NCBI GenBank assembly: GCA_001803045.1
Contig: MHAR01000095.1
Location: 1-52,086 of the forward strand
DNA: 52,086 nucleotides
Direction of reading: 5' to 3'
Source of the DNA: Ignavibacteria bacterium RIFOXYB12_FULL_35_14
Lineage (GTDB): Bacteria > Bacteroidota > Ignavibacteria > Ignavibacteriales > Ignavibacteriaceae
Positions 32,644-41,666 of this stretch are shown in pieces (position 1 is the first letter of the stretch; the number at the start of each line of letters is the position of its first letter). Below the pieces are notes generated by a model. It saw only the letters and a program-made list of their open reading frames with translations. It was not told where the DNA came from and made no database searches. A program made the translations under genes and the position numbers.

Positions 32644-35046
32644 GTGAAAGAGCTATCACTGAAAAGACTGCAGCTTGCCTTATTATTTAATTCGATATCT
32701 ATTATCTCATATCAAATAGTTCTAATACAAATTCTCTCCTTTGTGCAGTGGTATCATTTTGCTTATATGATTATCTCGATTGCAATGCTGGGTTTTGGAA
32801 CGGCAGGTACAGTTTTATTTCTATTTAAAGATAAGCTGCTGAAAAATTCAAGCAAAATTTTGCCTGTAATATTAATTTTATCCGGTTTAACAATGCCTAT
32901 TGTAGTTTATTTGTCGCAAACAAGTTCTATTCGATTTGATACCATGCTTTATTTTATTGGAAATTATCAAATAGTAAAACTGTTACTGACATATGTTTTA
33001 TTCACCATTCCTTTTTTACTTGGTGCACTCGCTATTGGAATCATATTTACAAAACATGTTAACTCAATCGGAAAACTATATTTTTCAAATATGATTGGTT
33101 CCGGATTTGGTGGCCTGCTTGTTTTAGTTTTAACCTGGATTTTCTTTCCCGAAAAACTTCCTTCAGTTGTTGGTTTGTTCGCTGTAATTTCTGGTTTGGT
33201 TTTGTTCAACAGAATCAAAAAAGAATTCTACTTTATTTCCTTGTTTTCTTCGATCATACTTGCAATATGCTTTCTTTATTCTCCGGAACTTCAGCCCTCA
33301 GAGTTTAAAAACAGATCGAAAACACTTTTACTGCAAGATTCAAAAATTATTGACAGACAAACATCTCCTCATGGGGTAATTGAAATTATCTCTTCGCCAA
33401 TGATTAGAAGTGCTGACGGATTAAGCTTAAAATTTCAAGGTGAAGTTAAAGGTGGATATGCAATTTTTTCCAATGGTGATTTGAGCGGAACTCTTCTTTC
33501 AAAAAATCAAAATGACTCTTCGAATTTCTTAAACTATACAACGGCACAATTACCATTTGTAATAAAGAATAGAGATAAGGTGCTTATTCTAAATTCTGGC
33601 AGCGGAATTGAAATCTTGAGAAGCCTGAATGCTGGTGCTAAAAGTATTGTCGCGGTTGAACCAAATACTTCTTTAGTTGATATTCTAACAACAAAACATC
33701 CGGAACTGAATGATTCAGTTTATCTTAGCAAACGAGTATCAATTCACAAAACAACTGCAAGAAGCTTCCTTCTTGCAAATGATGAAAAATATGATTTGAT
33801 AATACTACCGGCAGTTGATGCTTTTGGCGGAACTTCGGGTTTATATTCATTACGTGAGCAATTTCATTTGACACAAGAAGCTATGACTGACATGCTATCT
33901 CAGTTGAGTCTTGATGGAGCAATGATGTTAAATGTTTGGTTGGATTATCCACCAAGAAATTCTCTTAAAATCTTAGCAACTATTGCTGAAGCAGTTGAAA
34001 ACAGAGGCTTAACTAAACTTCAGAATTACGTAGCGGCAATTAAAAATTGGAATTATATGACAATAATCATTAAACCAAATCCAATAACTACAGAGGAAGA
34101 GGCTTTGGTTAATGATTTTTGCAAGAGCATGCTATTCGATATAGTTCTATCTCCCACCTTAATTTCGGAAGAACGGGACCGTTATAATAAATTATTTGAT
34201 GATCAGTTTTATCTCCTTGTAGATAAAATTTTCTCCTCAAAAAATGATAGAGAGAGTTTGTTTAATGAATATGTTTTCAACATCTCACCGGCAGCCGATA
34301 ATAAACCTTTCTTTTCTCAGTTTTTAAAATTGGAGAATTTTAATTTGCTAAAAAAAGAATTTGGCGATGAGAACATTCCCTTTTTAGAACTAGGGTATGT
34401 TTTGCTTTATGTGACGCTCATTCAAATACTTTTTGTTGCCATTGGGCTCATAATTCTTCCTTTGTTTAAATATGGTTTTTCCGGAAAAAATAAATTCGGT
34501 GTTTTGCTTTATTTCGGTGGGATTGGTTTTGCTTATATGTTCATCGAAATAATTTTTATTCAAATGTATACACTTTATTTTGGTAATCCTATCAGCAGCG
34601 CTTCAACTGTAATTTGCTTGATGCTTGTTTGTTCTGGAATAGGAAGTTATGCAACACACAAATTCAAGTTAGTCCACAACAAATCAAAACTAATCTTGGC
34701 TATAATTTTGTTTCTTTTACTTATTCAGGCATTATTTCTAAGAGATATTTTATTTGCTACAATTCATTATTCATTATCCTTCAAAATAATGATTGCATTT
34801 ATACTTATTGCTCCAAGTGCATTCTTTATGGGAATGCCATTTCCCATTGGAATACAAAAAACATCTGAACAGTCGCCATCATTAATTCCCTGGGCGTGGG
34901 GAATAAATGGGTTTGCTTCAGTTATAGCTACGGTTTTTGCTACAGTTATTGCTGTGGAAATCGGCTTTGCTTCAGTCTTTTGGAGTGCGGTTTTATTTTA
35001 TTCATTAGTTATAATTTCAATAAAAACTTTTGAAGTGAAATTTTAA
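32644..35046 (+). CDS. Membrane protein with internal spermidine-synthase-like domain
   Basis: An 800-residue protein starting at GTG. The first 220 residues hold about six or seven membrane helices. Residues 245-550 form a soluble Rossmann methyltransferase-like domain with VLILNSGSGIEILRSL, a VAVEPN acidic strand and YDLIILPAVDAFGGTSGLYSL. The remaining part has about seven further helices (PFPIGIQKT near the end). The family is annotated as fused spermidine synthase/membrane proteins. Polyamine synthesis is not proven, and the usual substrate Asp cannot be assigned. It is coupled to pcm upstream and radical SAM downstream (1-nt overlap). Confidence 0.75.
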   Translation: MKELSLKRLQLALLFNSISIISYQIVLIQILSFVQWYHFAYMIISIAMLGFGTAGTVLFLFKDKLLKNSSKILPVILILSGLTMPIVVYLSQTSSIRFDTMLYFIGNYQIVKLLLTYVLFTIPFLLGALAIGIIFTKHVNSIGKLYFSNMIGSGFGGLLVLVLTWIFFPEKLPSVVGLFAVISGLVLFNRIKKEFYFISLFSSIILAICFLYSPELQPSEFKNRSKTLLLQDSKIIDRQTSPHGVIEIISSPMIRSADGLSLKFQGEVKGGYAIFSNGDLSGTLLSKNQNDSSNFLNYTTAQLPFVIKNRDKVLILNSGSGIEILRSLNAGAKSIVAVEPNTSLVDILTTKHPELNDSVYLSKRVSIHKTTARSFLLANDEKYDLIILPAVDAFGGTSGLYSLREQFHLTQEAMTDMLSQLSLDGAMMLNVWLDYPPRNSLKILATIAEAVENRGLTKLQNYVAAIKNWNYMTIIIKPNPITTEEEALVNDFCKSMLFDIVLSPTLISEERDRYNKLFDDQFYLLVDKIFSSKNDRESLFNEYVFNISPAADNKPFFSQFLKLENFNLLKKEFGDENIPFLELGYVLLYVTLIQILFVAIGLIILPLFKYGFSGKNKFGVLLYFGGIGFAYMFIEIIFIQMYTLYFGNPISSASTVICLMLVCSGIGSYATHKFKLVHNKSKLILAIILFLLLIQALFLRDILFATIHYSLSFKIMIAFILIAPSAFFMGMPFPIGIQKTSEQSPSLIPWAWGINGFASVIATVFATVIAVEIGFASVFWSAVLFYSLVIISIKTFEVKF

Positions 35047-35951
35047 TGCTTCCTTTGTATTTAGAAAAATTAACAATAAATGAGCTGAAAGCTCGATCAG
35101 AATTATTGCTTGAGCTTCAAAGAGAATGCAGAATCTGTCCACGAGAATGTTTGGCTAAAAGGCATTTTGGTGATTGTGGCGATTGTCATTCAACTGATGA
35201 AGTAAAAGTTTCAAGTATTGGCCCTCATTTCGGAGAAGAACCACCCCTTGTTGGAACGAACGGATCTGGGACAATTTTTTTTACAAACTGCAATCTTAAT
35301 TGTATGTTTTGTCAAAACTATGACATAAGTCATCTTGGTGTTGGATCAGTAATTTCAACAGAAGAATTGGCAAAGGTAATGTTAAATCTACAAAATCGAG
35401 GATGCCATAACATAAATCTTGTTACTCCCACACACTATACACCTCAAATAGTCAGTGCAATGGTAATCGCCGTTGAACAAGGACTTGAAATTCCTTTGGT
35501 ATATAATTGCGGAGGTTATGAATCAGTTGAAACATTAAGGCTATTGGATGGTATTGTTGACATCTATATGCCCGATATAAAATACTCGAATAACCAAATG
35601 GCCGAAAAATATTCTAATGCACCAAATTATTGGGAGGTTGTCACTTTAGCTGTTATAGAAATGAATAGACAAGTTGGAGATTTGAAAATAAGTAGAAGAT
35701 GTATTGCTCAACGGGGATTATTAATTAGGCATCTTGTTTTACCTAATGATGCTGCCGGTTCAGAAAAAGTTTTGGAATTCGTGGCAAATATTATTTCTAG
35801 AGATTCTTACATAAATATTATGGATCAATACCATCCAACGTACAAAGCTGTTCAATATCCCGAAATAAATCGTAGGATAACCTGCGGCGAGTATATTCAG
35901 ACTATTAAATATGCCGAAAGACTAGGTCTTCATCGCGGTTTTAATGAGTAA
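35046..35951 (+). CDS. PflX-type radical SAM protein
   Basis: A 301-residue radical SAM protein. The 4Fe-4S motif CNLNCMFC gives C82, C86 and C89. An N-terminal cysteine-rich region (CRICPRECLAKRHFGDCGDC) may hold a second cluster. The pattern, including SSIGPHFGEEPPLVGTNGSG, fits the COG1313/PflX group related to pyruvate formate-lyase activases; the true substrate is unknown. Its ATG overlaps the preceding stop by one base. A glycyl-radical partner is not in the window. Confidence 0.85.
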   Translation: MLPLYLEKLTINELKARSELLLELQRECRICPRECLAKRHFGDCGDCHSTDEVKVSSIGPHFGEEPPLVGTNGSGTIFFTNCNLNCMFCQNYDISHLGVGSVISTEELAKVMLNLQNRGCHNINLVTPTHYTPQIVSAMVIAVEQGLEIPLVYNCGGYESVETLRLLDGIVDIYMPDIKYSNNQMAEKYSNAPNYWEVVTLAVIEMNRQVGDLKISRRCIAQRGLLIRHLVLPNDAAGSEKVLEFVANIISRDSYINIMDQYHPTYKAVQYPEINRRITCGEYIQTIKYAERLGLHRGFNE

Positions 35952-36400
35952 TAAAAAAATAAATAATCAACTTGACTTACGAACCACATAAAGACGAAAA
36001 CAAATCATGTTTCTCGGTAAGCGAAATTTGCAGCTTTAAGAAATTGGGTTTGCTGCCAATAATTCTCTTTTTAATTAAAATATTTTCCATAAAACTCTAA
36101 TATTTTTTTTCTTCATCACCATATTGAAAATTAAAGTTACCCTGATAAGAATGCTTAACAATTCGTCAATTCTTCGTGCAATATAAATTCCTGTTGTCGT
36201 GATAACTGTTTTATTTTCCTCTTCTGTTAGTGAGATTATCCTCTCAAACGGTCACTAATTGACCGAACTTTTCTTCGATCAGCACTTTTGAAATTCATAG
36301 GGCTTCAAATATTTGGTTTATTGTGAATTTGTAAAGTACCTGAAGATAAATTGTGATCAGGTTGGCAAGAAATATTATTATAAGCAAATTTAAATTTAGC
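35952..36400. other. Gap holding a decayed gene
   Basis: The only recognisable content is the fragment at 36075-36246. The remainder, up to about 36370, may contain more eroded coding sequence on the minus strand, but none that can be read with confidence. Confidence 0.45.
36075..36246 (-). pseudogene. 3' fragment of a BCAM0308-like gene, frameshifted
   Basis: On the minus strand, ERIISLTEEENKTVITTTGIYIARRIDELL reads in two parts (first ERIISLTEEENKTV, then ITTTGIYIARRIDELL). The next frame gives HSYQGNFNFQYGDEEK, and the first frame returns with NIRVLWKIF and TAA at 36075. So a one-base loss after DELL is compensated by an extra A in an A8 run (36103-36110). The order resembles the C-terminus of BCAM0308-family proteins (unknown function) as I recall them. 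No intact upstream part is seen. Confidence 0.5.
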
Positions 36401-37150
36401 TTATAGTGCTCCTTCCTTAACAAGGAATTTCATGTCAAGCTTAAAATGATCCCGAAATCCTTTTATTAAAGATTCTGTAAGTCTTGAATAAGCGATTGTT
36501 CTACCAAGAATTGAGAAGAGATCAGTTGTTTTATTAGATAACTCTTCTTTCAGAAAAACGATTTTTTCCTGAGAGAAGTTTAAGTAATCCAAAATTTTAA
36601 GATGGTAGTCTCCGCAAAGAATAGAGCCATGCTGAAGTAAAGCGTGCTTCATTTTTTTTTGTGCGCTTCCGACAAGTTTTTTGCCTGCATACTTTATTTC
36701 ACTTTTAGCTGGAACTGCAAAACACAGAGAAGATAATTCTTCTTTATAAAAATTTGGAAAGTCCGGTTGAATATTCTCCATCTCTAAAGAAGAAAGCACC
36801 GAATTATAATTTATCAATCCTTTAATTAAGGCAAGATTAATTTCATGATAAATATTTCGGAAAGATGTGCTTTCATCAATTGGATAAACTACTGAATAAG
36901 TTAGCTCCTCAGCGTGAAGAATTGCCCGTCCTCCGGTAGGTCGAAATACAATATCAATTTTATCTTGCTGTGCTTTAGTGACATTTAGTTCATCTAAATT
37001 TTGACTGGCTCCTAAGGAAATACAGTACGGATTCCATTTATAAAACCTTAACACTGCTTCGTCAGAGTTGCACGATTCAGCCAAATGCATATCAATATCC
37101 ATATTTATTTTGCCGGTATTAAATCCTGAATTGAGCACACGCAATTTCAT
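36401..37150 (-). CDS. Lipoate/octanoate protein ligase family protein
   Basis: A 249-residue member of the biotin/lipoate ligase family. Motifs are RPTGGRAILHAEELTYSVVYP and a FCAVPAKSEIKYAGKKLVGSAQKK segment (lysine at the acyl-binding site), then LLQHGSI. The cysteine in CFAVP matches the position of the catalytic Cys in LipM-type octanoyltransferases, so transfer of octanoyl from ACP to lipoyl domains is the best guess. It could be a lipoate ligase instead. It overlaps lpxA by 4 nt and ends the envelope operon. Confidence 0.82.
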   Translation of the reverse strand: MKLRVLNSGFNTGKINMDIDMHLAESCNSDEAVLRFYKWNPYCISLGASQNLDELNVTKAQQDKIDIVFRPTGGRAILHAEELTYSVVYPIDESTSFRNIYHEINLALIKGLINYNSVLSSLEMENIQPDFPNFYKEELSSLCFAVPAKSEIKYAGKKLVGSAQKKMKHALLQHGSILCGDYHLKILDYLNFSQEKIVFLKEELSNKTTDLFSILGRTIAYSRLTESLIKGFRDHFKLDMKFLVKEGAL

Positions 37151-37923
37151 TTACCGACTAAACCGCGTTTACTGTTCTTAATAAATTCTAAAGTTTGTCT
37201 GACGTAATCATTCTCTCCTAATTCAGCTTCAATTTTTTTTACTGCTTGCGATACATTAAGTGAATTATCGTAAATATAATTGTATGCCTTTTTTAGTGCC
37301 TCTATATCTTTTGCAGCAAAACCTCTCCTGCGAAGCCCAACAATATTTAGCCCGCAAAATTTTAAAGGTGTATGAGCCGCAAGTATAAAGGGAGGAAGAT
37401 CTTGTGAAATTTTGAAAGAACCGCCTGTCATTGAATGCTGACCAACCTTGCTAAATTGATGAACTGTAGTCATACCACCAATAATTGCATAGTCTTCAAC
37501 GTGAACATGTCCGCCGAGCTGCACTCCATTTGCAAGAATACAATTATTTCCGACTACGCAATCGTGAGCAACATGAGTGTATGCCATTAGCAAACAATTC
37601 CTGCCAACCTTTGAAAAACCTGTTGATTTTGTTCCACGATGACAAGTAACAAATTCATGAACTGTTGTATCGTCATCAATAATAAAAAGAGATTCTTCAT
37701 TTTTGAAACTTAAATCCTGCGGTACATGAGCAATTGAAACTGCTTGATGAATTATTACTCGGTTGCCCAAACGCGCCCCATTATAAAGCACAGCATGTGG
37801 ACCTACTATGCAGTTATTTCCGATTTCAACATTATCATGAATGATTGCAAAAGCATCAACAGTAATATTCTCACCAAGTTTTGCTTTGGGACTTACAATT
37901 GCTGTTGGATGAATATTTAGCAT
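37147..37923 (-). CDS. lpxA: UDP-N-acetylglucosamine acyltransferase LpxA
   Basis: A 258-residue left-handed beta-helix enzyme performing the first step of lipid A synthesis. Hexapeptide repeats fill residues 1-190 (for example VGNNCILANGVQLGGHV). The catalytic His is H120 in YTHVAHDCVVG. A C-terminal helical region includes LRRRGFAAKDIEALKKAY. It lies 5 bp after lpxC/fabZ and overlaps the lipoyl ligase. Family length is normal. Confidence 0.95.
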   Translation of the reverse strand: MLNIHPTAIVSPKAKLGENITVDAFAIIHDNVEIGNNCIVGPHAVLYNGARLGNRVIIHQAVSIAHVPQDLSFKNEESLFIIDDDTTVHEFVTCHRGTKSTGFSKVGRNCLLMAYTHVAHDCVVGNNCILANGVQLGGHVHVEDYAIIGGMTTVHQFSKVGQHSMTGGSFKISQDLPPFILAAHTPLKFCGLNIVGLRRRGFAAKDIEALKKAYNYIYDNSLNVSQAVKKIEAELGENDYVRQTLEFIKNSKRGLVGK

Positions 37924-37928
37924 ATCGA

Positions 37929-39344
37929 TTACATCCCATTTGATTTTTGATTTTTATCTACAACTCCAGCCATAAATTCGGCTTCGGCAACCAAATTATC
38001 GTTAACGAATGCTCTACCTTTCATATTAAAAATTTTACTTTTTTTATTTGCCATCTCAATTTCTAAATAAAGCGTATCGCCTGGTACAACAGGTTTTCTA
38101 AACTTGGCATTGTTGATTTGCATAAAGACGACAAGCTTATCTTCAAAATCACCTAAAGAATTTAATAACATTATTCCGCCGGTTTGAGCCATAGCTTCGA
38201 TTATCAGGACTCCTGGCATAATTGGTTGTCCGGGAAAATGACCAGAAAAAAATGGTTCATTAATTGTGACTGATTTTACCCCAATCACTTTTTTGTCAAG
38301 CTCAAGATGAGTGATTTTATCTACCAATAAAAATGGATATCTATGCGGTAAAATTTTTTGAATAGCGTTAATGTCAAATACAATTCCCTCTTTCTTTACA
38401 AGTTGATACTTCTTAACAATTTTTTTCTGCTGGTAAAGCTTTCTAACTTGTTTTGCGAATTCAACATTTGCTCTGTGCCCCGGTCTGGCAGCAAGAATTT
38501 GAGCTTTCAATGGAGCTCCAATCAAAGCTAAATCACCAAGAAGATCCAGAAGTTTGTGTCGTACAGGCTCATTCCTATAACGAAGCTCTTTGTTATTCAG
38601 AATGCTATTTTCTCCTATTACTAGTTTATCCTTTAAACCGATTTTGTTTCTAAGCTTCTCTAATTCCTCAATACTCACTTTGTGATCAACAATTACAATT
38701 GCATTGTTAATATCGCCGCCTTTAATTAAGCCCTGGTCAGCTAATGATTCAACTTCACTCAAAAAGCAAAACGTACGTGCAGAAGAAAATTCCTCAACAA
38801 ATTCTTTTTCAAGATCGAATAAACCTGTATGCTGGCTTCCTAAAGCTGGATTCTGGTAATCAACCATTACTGAAATTCTGTATCCATCCAAAGGCAACGC
38901 AGCAATGTCAATTTGATTTTTTTCATCGTGATACATCACAGTTTCATCTATGATCAGGTAATCTTTTGGTGCTTCTTGCTGAACAAATCCCGCCTCCTGT
39001 AAAATATCTACATAAGGTTTTGCACTTCCATCTATAACCGGAGGTTCAATTCCATCAAGTTCAATAGTAATATTATCAATTTGTAAACCGACTATTGCAG
39101 CGAGTACATGTTCAACCGTATGAACTTTTGCTTCACCAACACCTAAAGTAGTTCCCCTTGATATATCAACCACATTATCGGAAGTTGCTGGAATTTCCGG
39201 AGACCCCCCTAAATCTATACGAACGAATTTAATTCCAGTGTTTTCATGTGAAGGTTTGAAGGTCATGGTGCAGGATGTGCCCGTATGGAGTCCGATTCCG
39301 GACATTGATACCGACTTTGCAATTGTTCTCTGTTGCTCTAACAT
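37929..39344 (-). CDS. lpxC/fabZ: Fused LpxC deacetylase / FabZ dehydratase
   Basis: A 471-residue bifunctional protein. The N-terminal LpxC domain (about 1-290) has zinc-binding His in HTVEHVLAA, the HKLLDLLGD segment and GHRANVEFA, and makes the committed lipid A step. The C-terminal FabZ domain (about 320-465) has ILPHRYPFLLVDKI with the catalytic His, and GHFPGQPIMPGVLIIEAMAQ with the catalytic Glu. Such fusions are known in Bacteroidota and Chlorobi. All active residues are intact. ATG at 39344 follows a GAT-rich leader with a plausible AAGGA-type site. Confidence 0.95.
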   Translation of the reverse strand: MLEQQRTIAKSVSMSGIGLHTGTSCTMTFKPSHENTGIKFVRIDLGGSPEIPATSDNVVDISRGTTLGVGEAKVHTVEHVLAAIVGLQIDNITIELDGIEPPVIDGSAKPYVDILQEAGFVQQEAPKDYLIIDETVMYHDEKNQIDIAALPLDGYRISVMVDYQNPALGSQHTGLFDLEKEFVEEFSSARTFCFLSEVESLADQGLIKGGDINNAIVIVDHKVSIEELEKLRNKIGLKDKLVIGENSILNNKELRYRNEPVRHKLLDLLGDLALIGAPLKAQILAARPGHRANVEFAKQVRKLYQQKKIVKKYQLVKKEGIVFDINAIQKILPHRYPFLLVDKITHLELDKKVIGVKSVTINEPFFSGHFPGQPIMPGVLIIEAMAQTGGIMLLNSLGDFEDKLVVFMQINNAKFRKPVVPGDTLYLEIEMANKKSKIFNMKGRAFVNDNLVAEAEFMAGVVDKNQKSNGM

Positions 39345-39457
39345 GAGCTATCCTTATTTAGTGGAAAAAATTTATTAGAAATAATAAAAAATGTTTTTCA
39401 AAATAGTAAGATGGGTTTATAAATACAATAAAGCGGAATGATACGAGTAGTTACGTT

Positions 39458-40510
39458 TTAACTTTTTTCAAGCTTTGATACTTCATCAAGAAGCTCCTTT
39501 ACTTGAGTTTCAAGTTGATGAATTTTCGTTGCATACTCGGGAAGTGATCTAATATGACCCTCTAATCTTAATGCAGTGCTCATCTCTTTTGCCGGTGAAC
39601 CAAAATATGCCCCGGGCTTGGAAATACCTTTTGATACCCCTGCTTGCGCAATTAAAGTAACTTTATCTGCTATTTCAATGTGTCCGACAATTCCAACTTG
39701 TCCGGCTATCAAACAATTCTTCCCGATCTTTGTACTTCCTGATATTCCGGCCTGGGCGGCAATTGCAGTATTATCACCAATTACAACGTTGTGCGCTACA
39801 TGAACGAGATTATCAATCTTCACACCGCTTTTTATAACAGTTGCTCCTGTTGAAGCTCTGTCAATGCAAACGTTGGCACCTAGTTCAACATCATCTTCAA
39901 TTTTAACAATGCCTATTTGATGAATCTTTTGGAACACTCCTTTTTCATCGGCATCGTACCCAAAACCATCAGAACCTATAACCGCGCCCGGGTGGATTAT
40001 TACTCGATTTCCAATAACACATTTTTCACGGATGCTTACATTTGAAAAAATTAAGCAATCATTTCCTATAATTACATCATCATGTAGAACTGTGTTATGG
40101 AATATTTTAGCGTTATCACCAATTACACAACCCGATGAAATGACAACATTTTTTCCGAGAGCAACATTGTTTCCTAGCCTTGCTTTCGGGTGAATATATG
40201 CACTAGAATCTATATCATGAAGTGTAAAGTCGGGAGTGAAAAATTGATTAATAATTTTGAAAAATGCTTTGTTAGGATCTTTCACTTCAATGTAAGAAAT
40301 ATCTTCGCGTACTTTCTTAAAATCGGGTTTAACTAAAATTGCTGAGGCATGTGTAGTTGGAAAATATTTGTCGTATGCAGGTAGATATAAAAAAGTCAAA
40401 TCACCCGGTTCGGCTTCTTCAATTTTTGCAAGATTTTTAATTACTATTCCCTCACTACCGAATAATTTACCGCCGACAAACTCTGCAATTTCCTTTAATG
40501 TAATTTCCAT
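39458..40510 (-). CDS. lpxD: UDP-3-O-acyl-glucosamine N-acyltransferase LpxD
   Basis: A 350-residue protein. The N-terminal uridine-binding domain (about 1-100) is followed by a left-handed beta-helix of hexapeptide repeats. The catalytic His is in VHVAHNVVIG. A C-terminal coiled-coil helix (HQLETQVKELLDEVSKLE) completes it. It adds the second acyl chain in lipid A synthesis. It is in the minus-strand operon, 15 bp after the second ompH gene. Confidence 0.95.
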   Translation of the reverse strand: MEITLKEIAEFVGGKLFGSEGIVIKNLAKIEEAEPGDLTFLYLPAYDKYFPTTHASAILVKPDFKKVREDISYIEVKDPNKAFFKIINQFFTPDFTLHDIDSSAYIHPKARLGNNVALGKNVVISSGCVIGDNAKIFHNTVLHDDVIIGNDCLIFSNVSIREKCVIGNRVIIHPGAVIGSDGFGYDADEKGVFQKIHQIGIVKIEDDVELGANVCIDRASTGATVIKSGVKIDNLVHVAHNVVIGDNTAIAAQAGISGSTKIGKNCLIAGQVGIVGHIEIADKVTLIAQAGVSKGISKPGAYFGSPAKEMSTALRLEGHIRSLPEYATKIHQLETQVKELLDEVSKLEKS

Positions 40511-40525
40511 AAAAAAAAATTTATT

Positions 40526-41044
40526 CTATTTTAATTTTAACTTTTCTAAAACTAAAGCAGTAACATCATGCTCATCCTTTGCAAAAAGAAGCATAACATC
40601 GCCGCTCCTATCAAAAATAAAATCAAGGTCTTCATCTTTCGCAACATCTTTAATTGCAGTAAACACTTTATTCTGAACTGGTTTCATTATTTCATCTTGC
40701 TTTTGGAAAAGTTCACCGTTGGTACCGAATTTCTTTTCACGGTAATCACCTATTTGCTGCTCAAGCTTAATTAACTCTGACTCTGTTTCTGCTCTGGTTT
40801 GATCGGTCATTATGAGCTTGCGCTTTTCATAATCATCATATTTAGTTTTCCAACTGGTTTCAAGCTTAGTTAATTCAGCCTGCCAATCCTTAATGAATGC
40901 ATCGAGCTTTTGCCTGGCATCCTGAGCATCAGGAAATTTATCCATGATTGAATCTGAATCAACGTATCCAATTTTCAATTGTCCATTTGTTAAACCTGTT
41001 AACAAAATAAAAAAAAGAAATAATAAAAAAGATGATCTTTTCAT
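40526..41044 (-). CDS. OmpH/Skp-family periplasmic chaperone (second copy)
   Basis: A 172-residue exported protein (signal peptide ending TNG). The layout is beta strand GYVDSD, long coiled-coil arms (about 50-120, LEQQIGDYREKKF), and closing DLDFIFDRSGDVMLLF. The family carries unfolded outer-membrane proteins across the periplasm. It is a tandem relative of the gene at 41107. Confidence 0.9.
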   Translation of the reverse strand: MKRSSFLLFLFFILLTGLTNGQLKIGYVDSDSIMDKFPDAQDARQKLDAFIKDWQAELTKLETSWKTKYDDYEKRKLIMTDQTRAETESELIKLEQQIGDYREKKFGTNGELFQKQDEIMKPVQNKVFTAIKDVAKDEDLDFIFDRSGDVMLLFAKDEHDVTALVLEKLKLK

Positions 41045-41106
41045 ATAAATTCCTAATCAAAAAAATAAAATACTTTGAAACTCTATAATAAAAAGAAGAG
41101 GAAGAA

Positions 41107-41634
41107 TTAATTCCCTCTCCTTAGCAAATCAAGAACTTGATAGGTGATATCGAAAGCAACATCAGCATAAAGAAGAACAATGTCGCCGCTTTTATCGAAT
41201 ACAAATTGCATTCCTTCGCGCTTTGCTACATCGGCAATAGCTTTGTAAATTTTTTCTTTAACAGGGTTAAAGAGTTCTTCCTGTTTCTTGTAAATCTCAC
41301 CTGTTCCCTGTCCAAATTTTTGTCGTCTGAAATCGATAAGAGATTGCTCCTGGGCAATAAGATTTTGCTGCGCTGCTAATTTTTTATCATCGGGCATTGT
41401 ATTAGCTTGCTTTTGATAGTTTGCTAAAGCCCCTTGATAAGCCTGTGTCATGCTGTCCAACTGCGCTGTCCATTTATTTGTGAGCGCATCTAAATCACCC
41501 TGAGCTTTAATTGATTCCGGAAGTTGAGTAAGAATAGTCTGCGAATCAACATAGCCAAGTTTTTGAGTTGTTTGTGCAAATGAAAAAGTGCAGCTTAATA
41601 AAACAGCGGCTAAAAGAAAGATGTATTTGTTCAC
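41107..41634 (-). CDS. OmpH/Skp-family periplasmic chaperone (first copy)
   Basis: A 175-residue protein with a signal peptide ending SFAQ, GYVDSQTI, a coiled-coil arm region (about 55-125) and MQFVFDKSGDIVLLY. It lies 32 bp after bamA, the classical arrangement for skp. The two copies share layout but have diverged substantially. Confidence 0.92.
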   Translation of the reverse strand: MNKYIFLLAAVLLSCTFSFAQTTQKLGYVDSQTILTQLPESIKAQGDLDALTNKWTAQLDSMTQAYQGALANYQKQANTMPDDKKLAAQQNLIAQEQSLIDFRRQKFGQGTGEIYKKQEELFNPVKEKIYKAIADVAKREGMQFVFDKSGDIVLLYADVAFDITYQVLDLLRRGN

Positions 41635-41666
41635 TTCGATTACCTTTATTATTGATTGATGATAAA

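Noticed and set aside
37929-39344. LpxC-FabZ fusion as a new enzyme
   Set aside because: This fusion is established in Bacteroidota and Chlorobi, so it is useful for taxonomy but not new.
40526-41634. Tandem ompH/skp copies as a novel duplication
   Set aside because: Two or more ompH-like genes after bamA are common in Bacteroidota-Chlorobi genomes.
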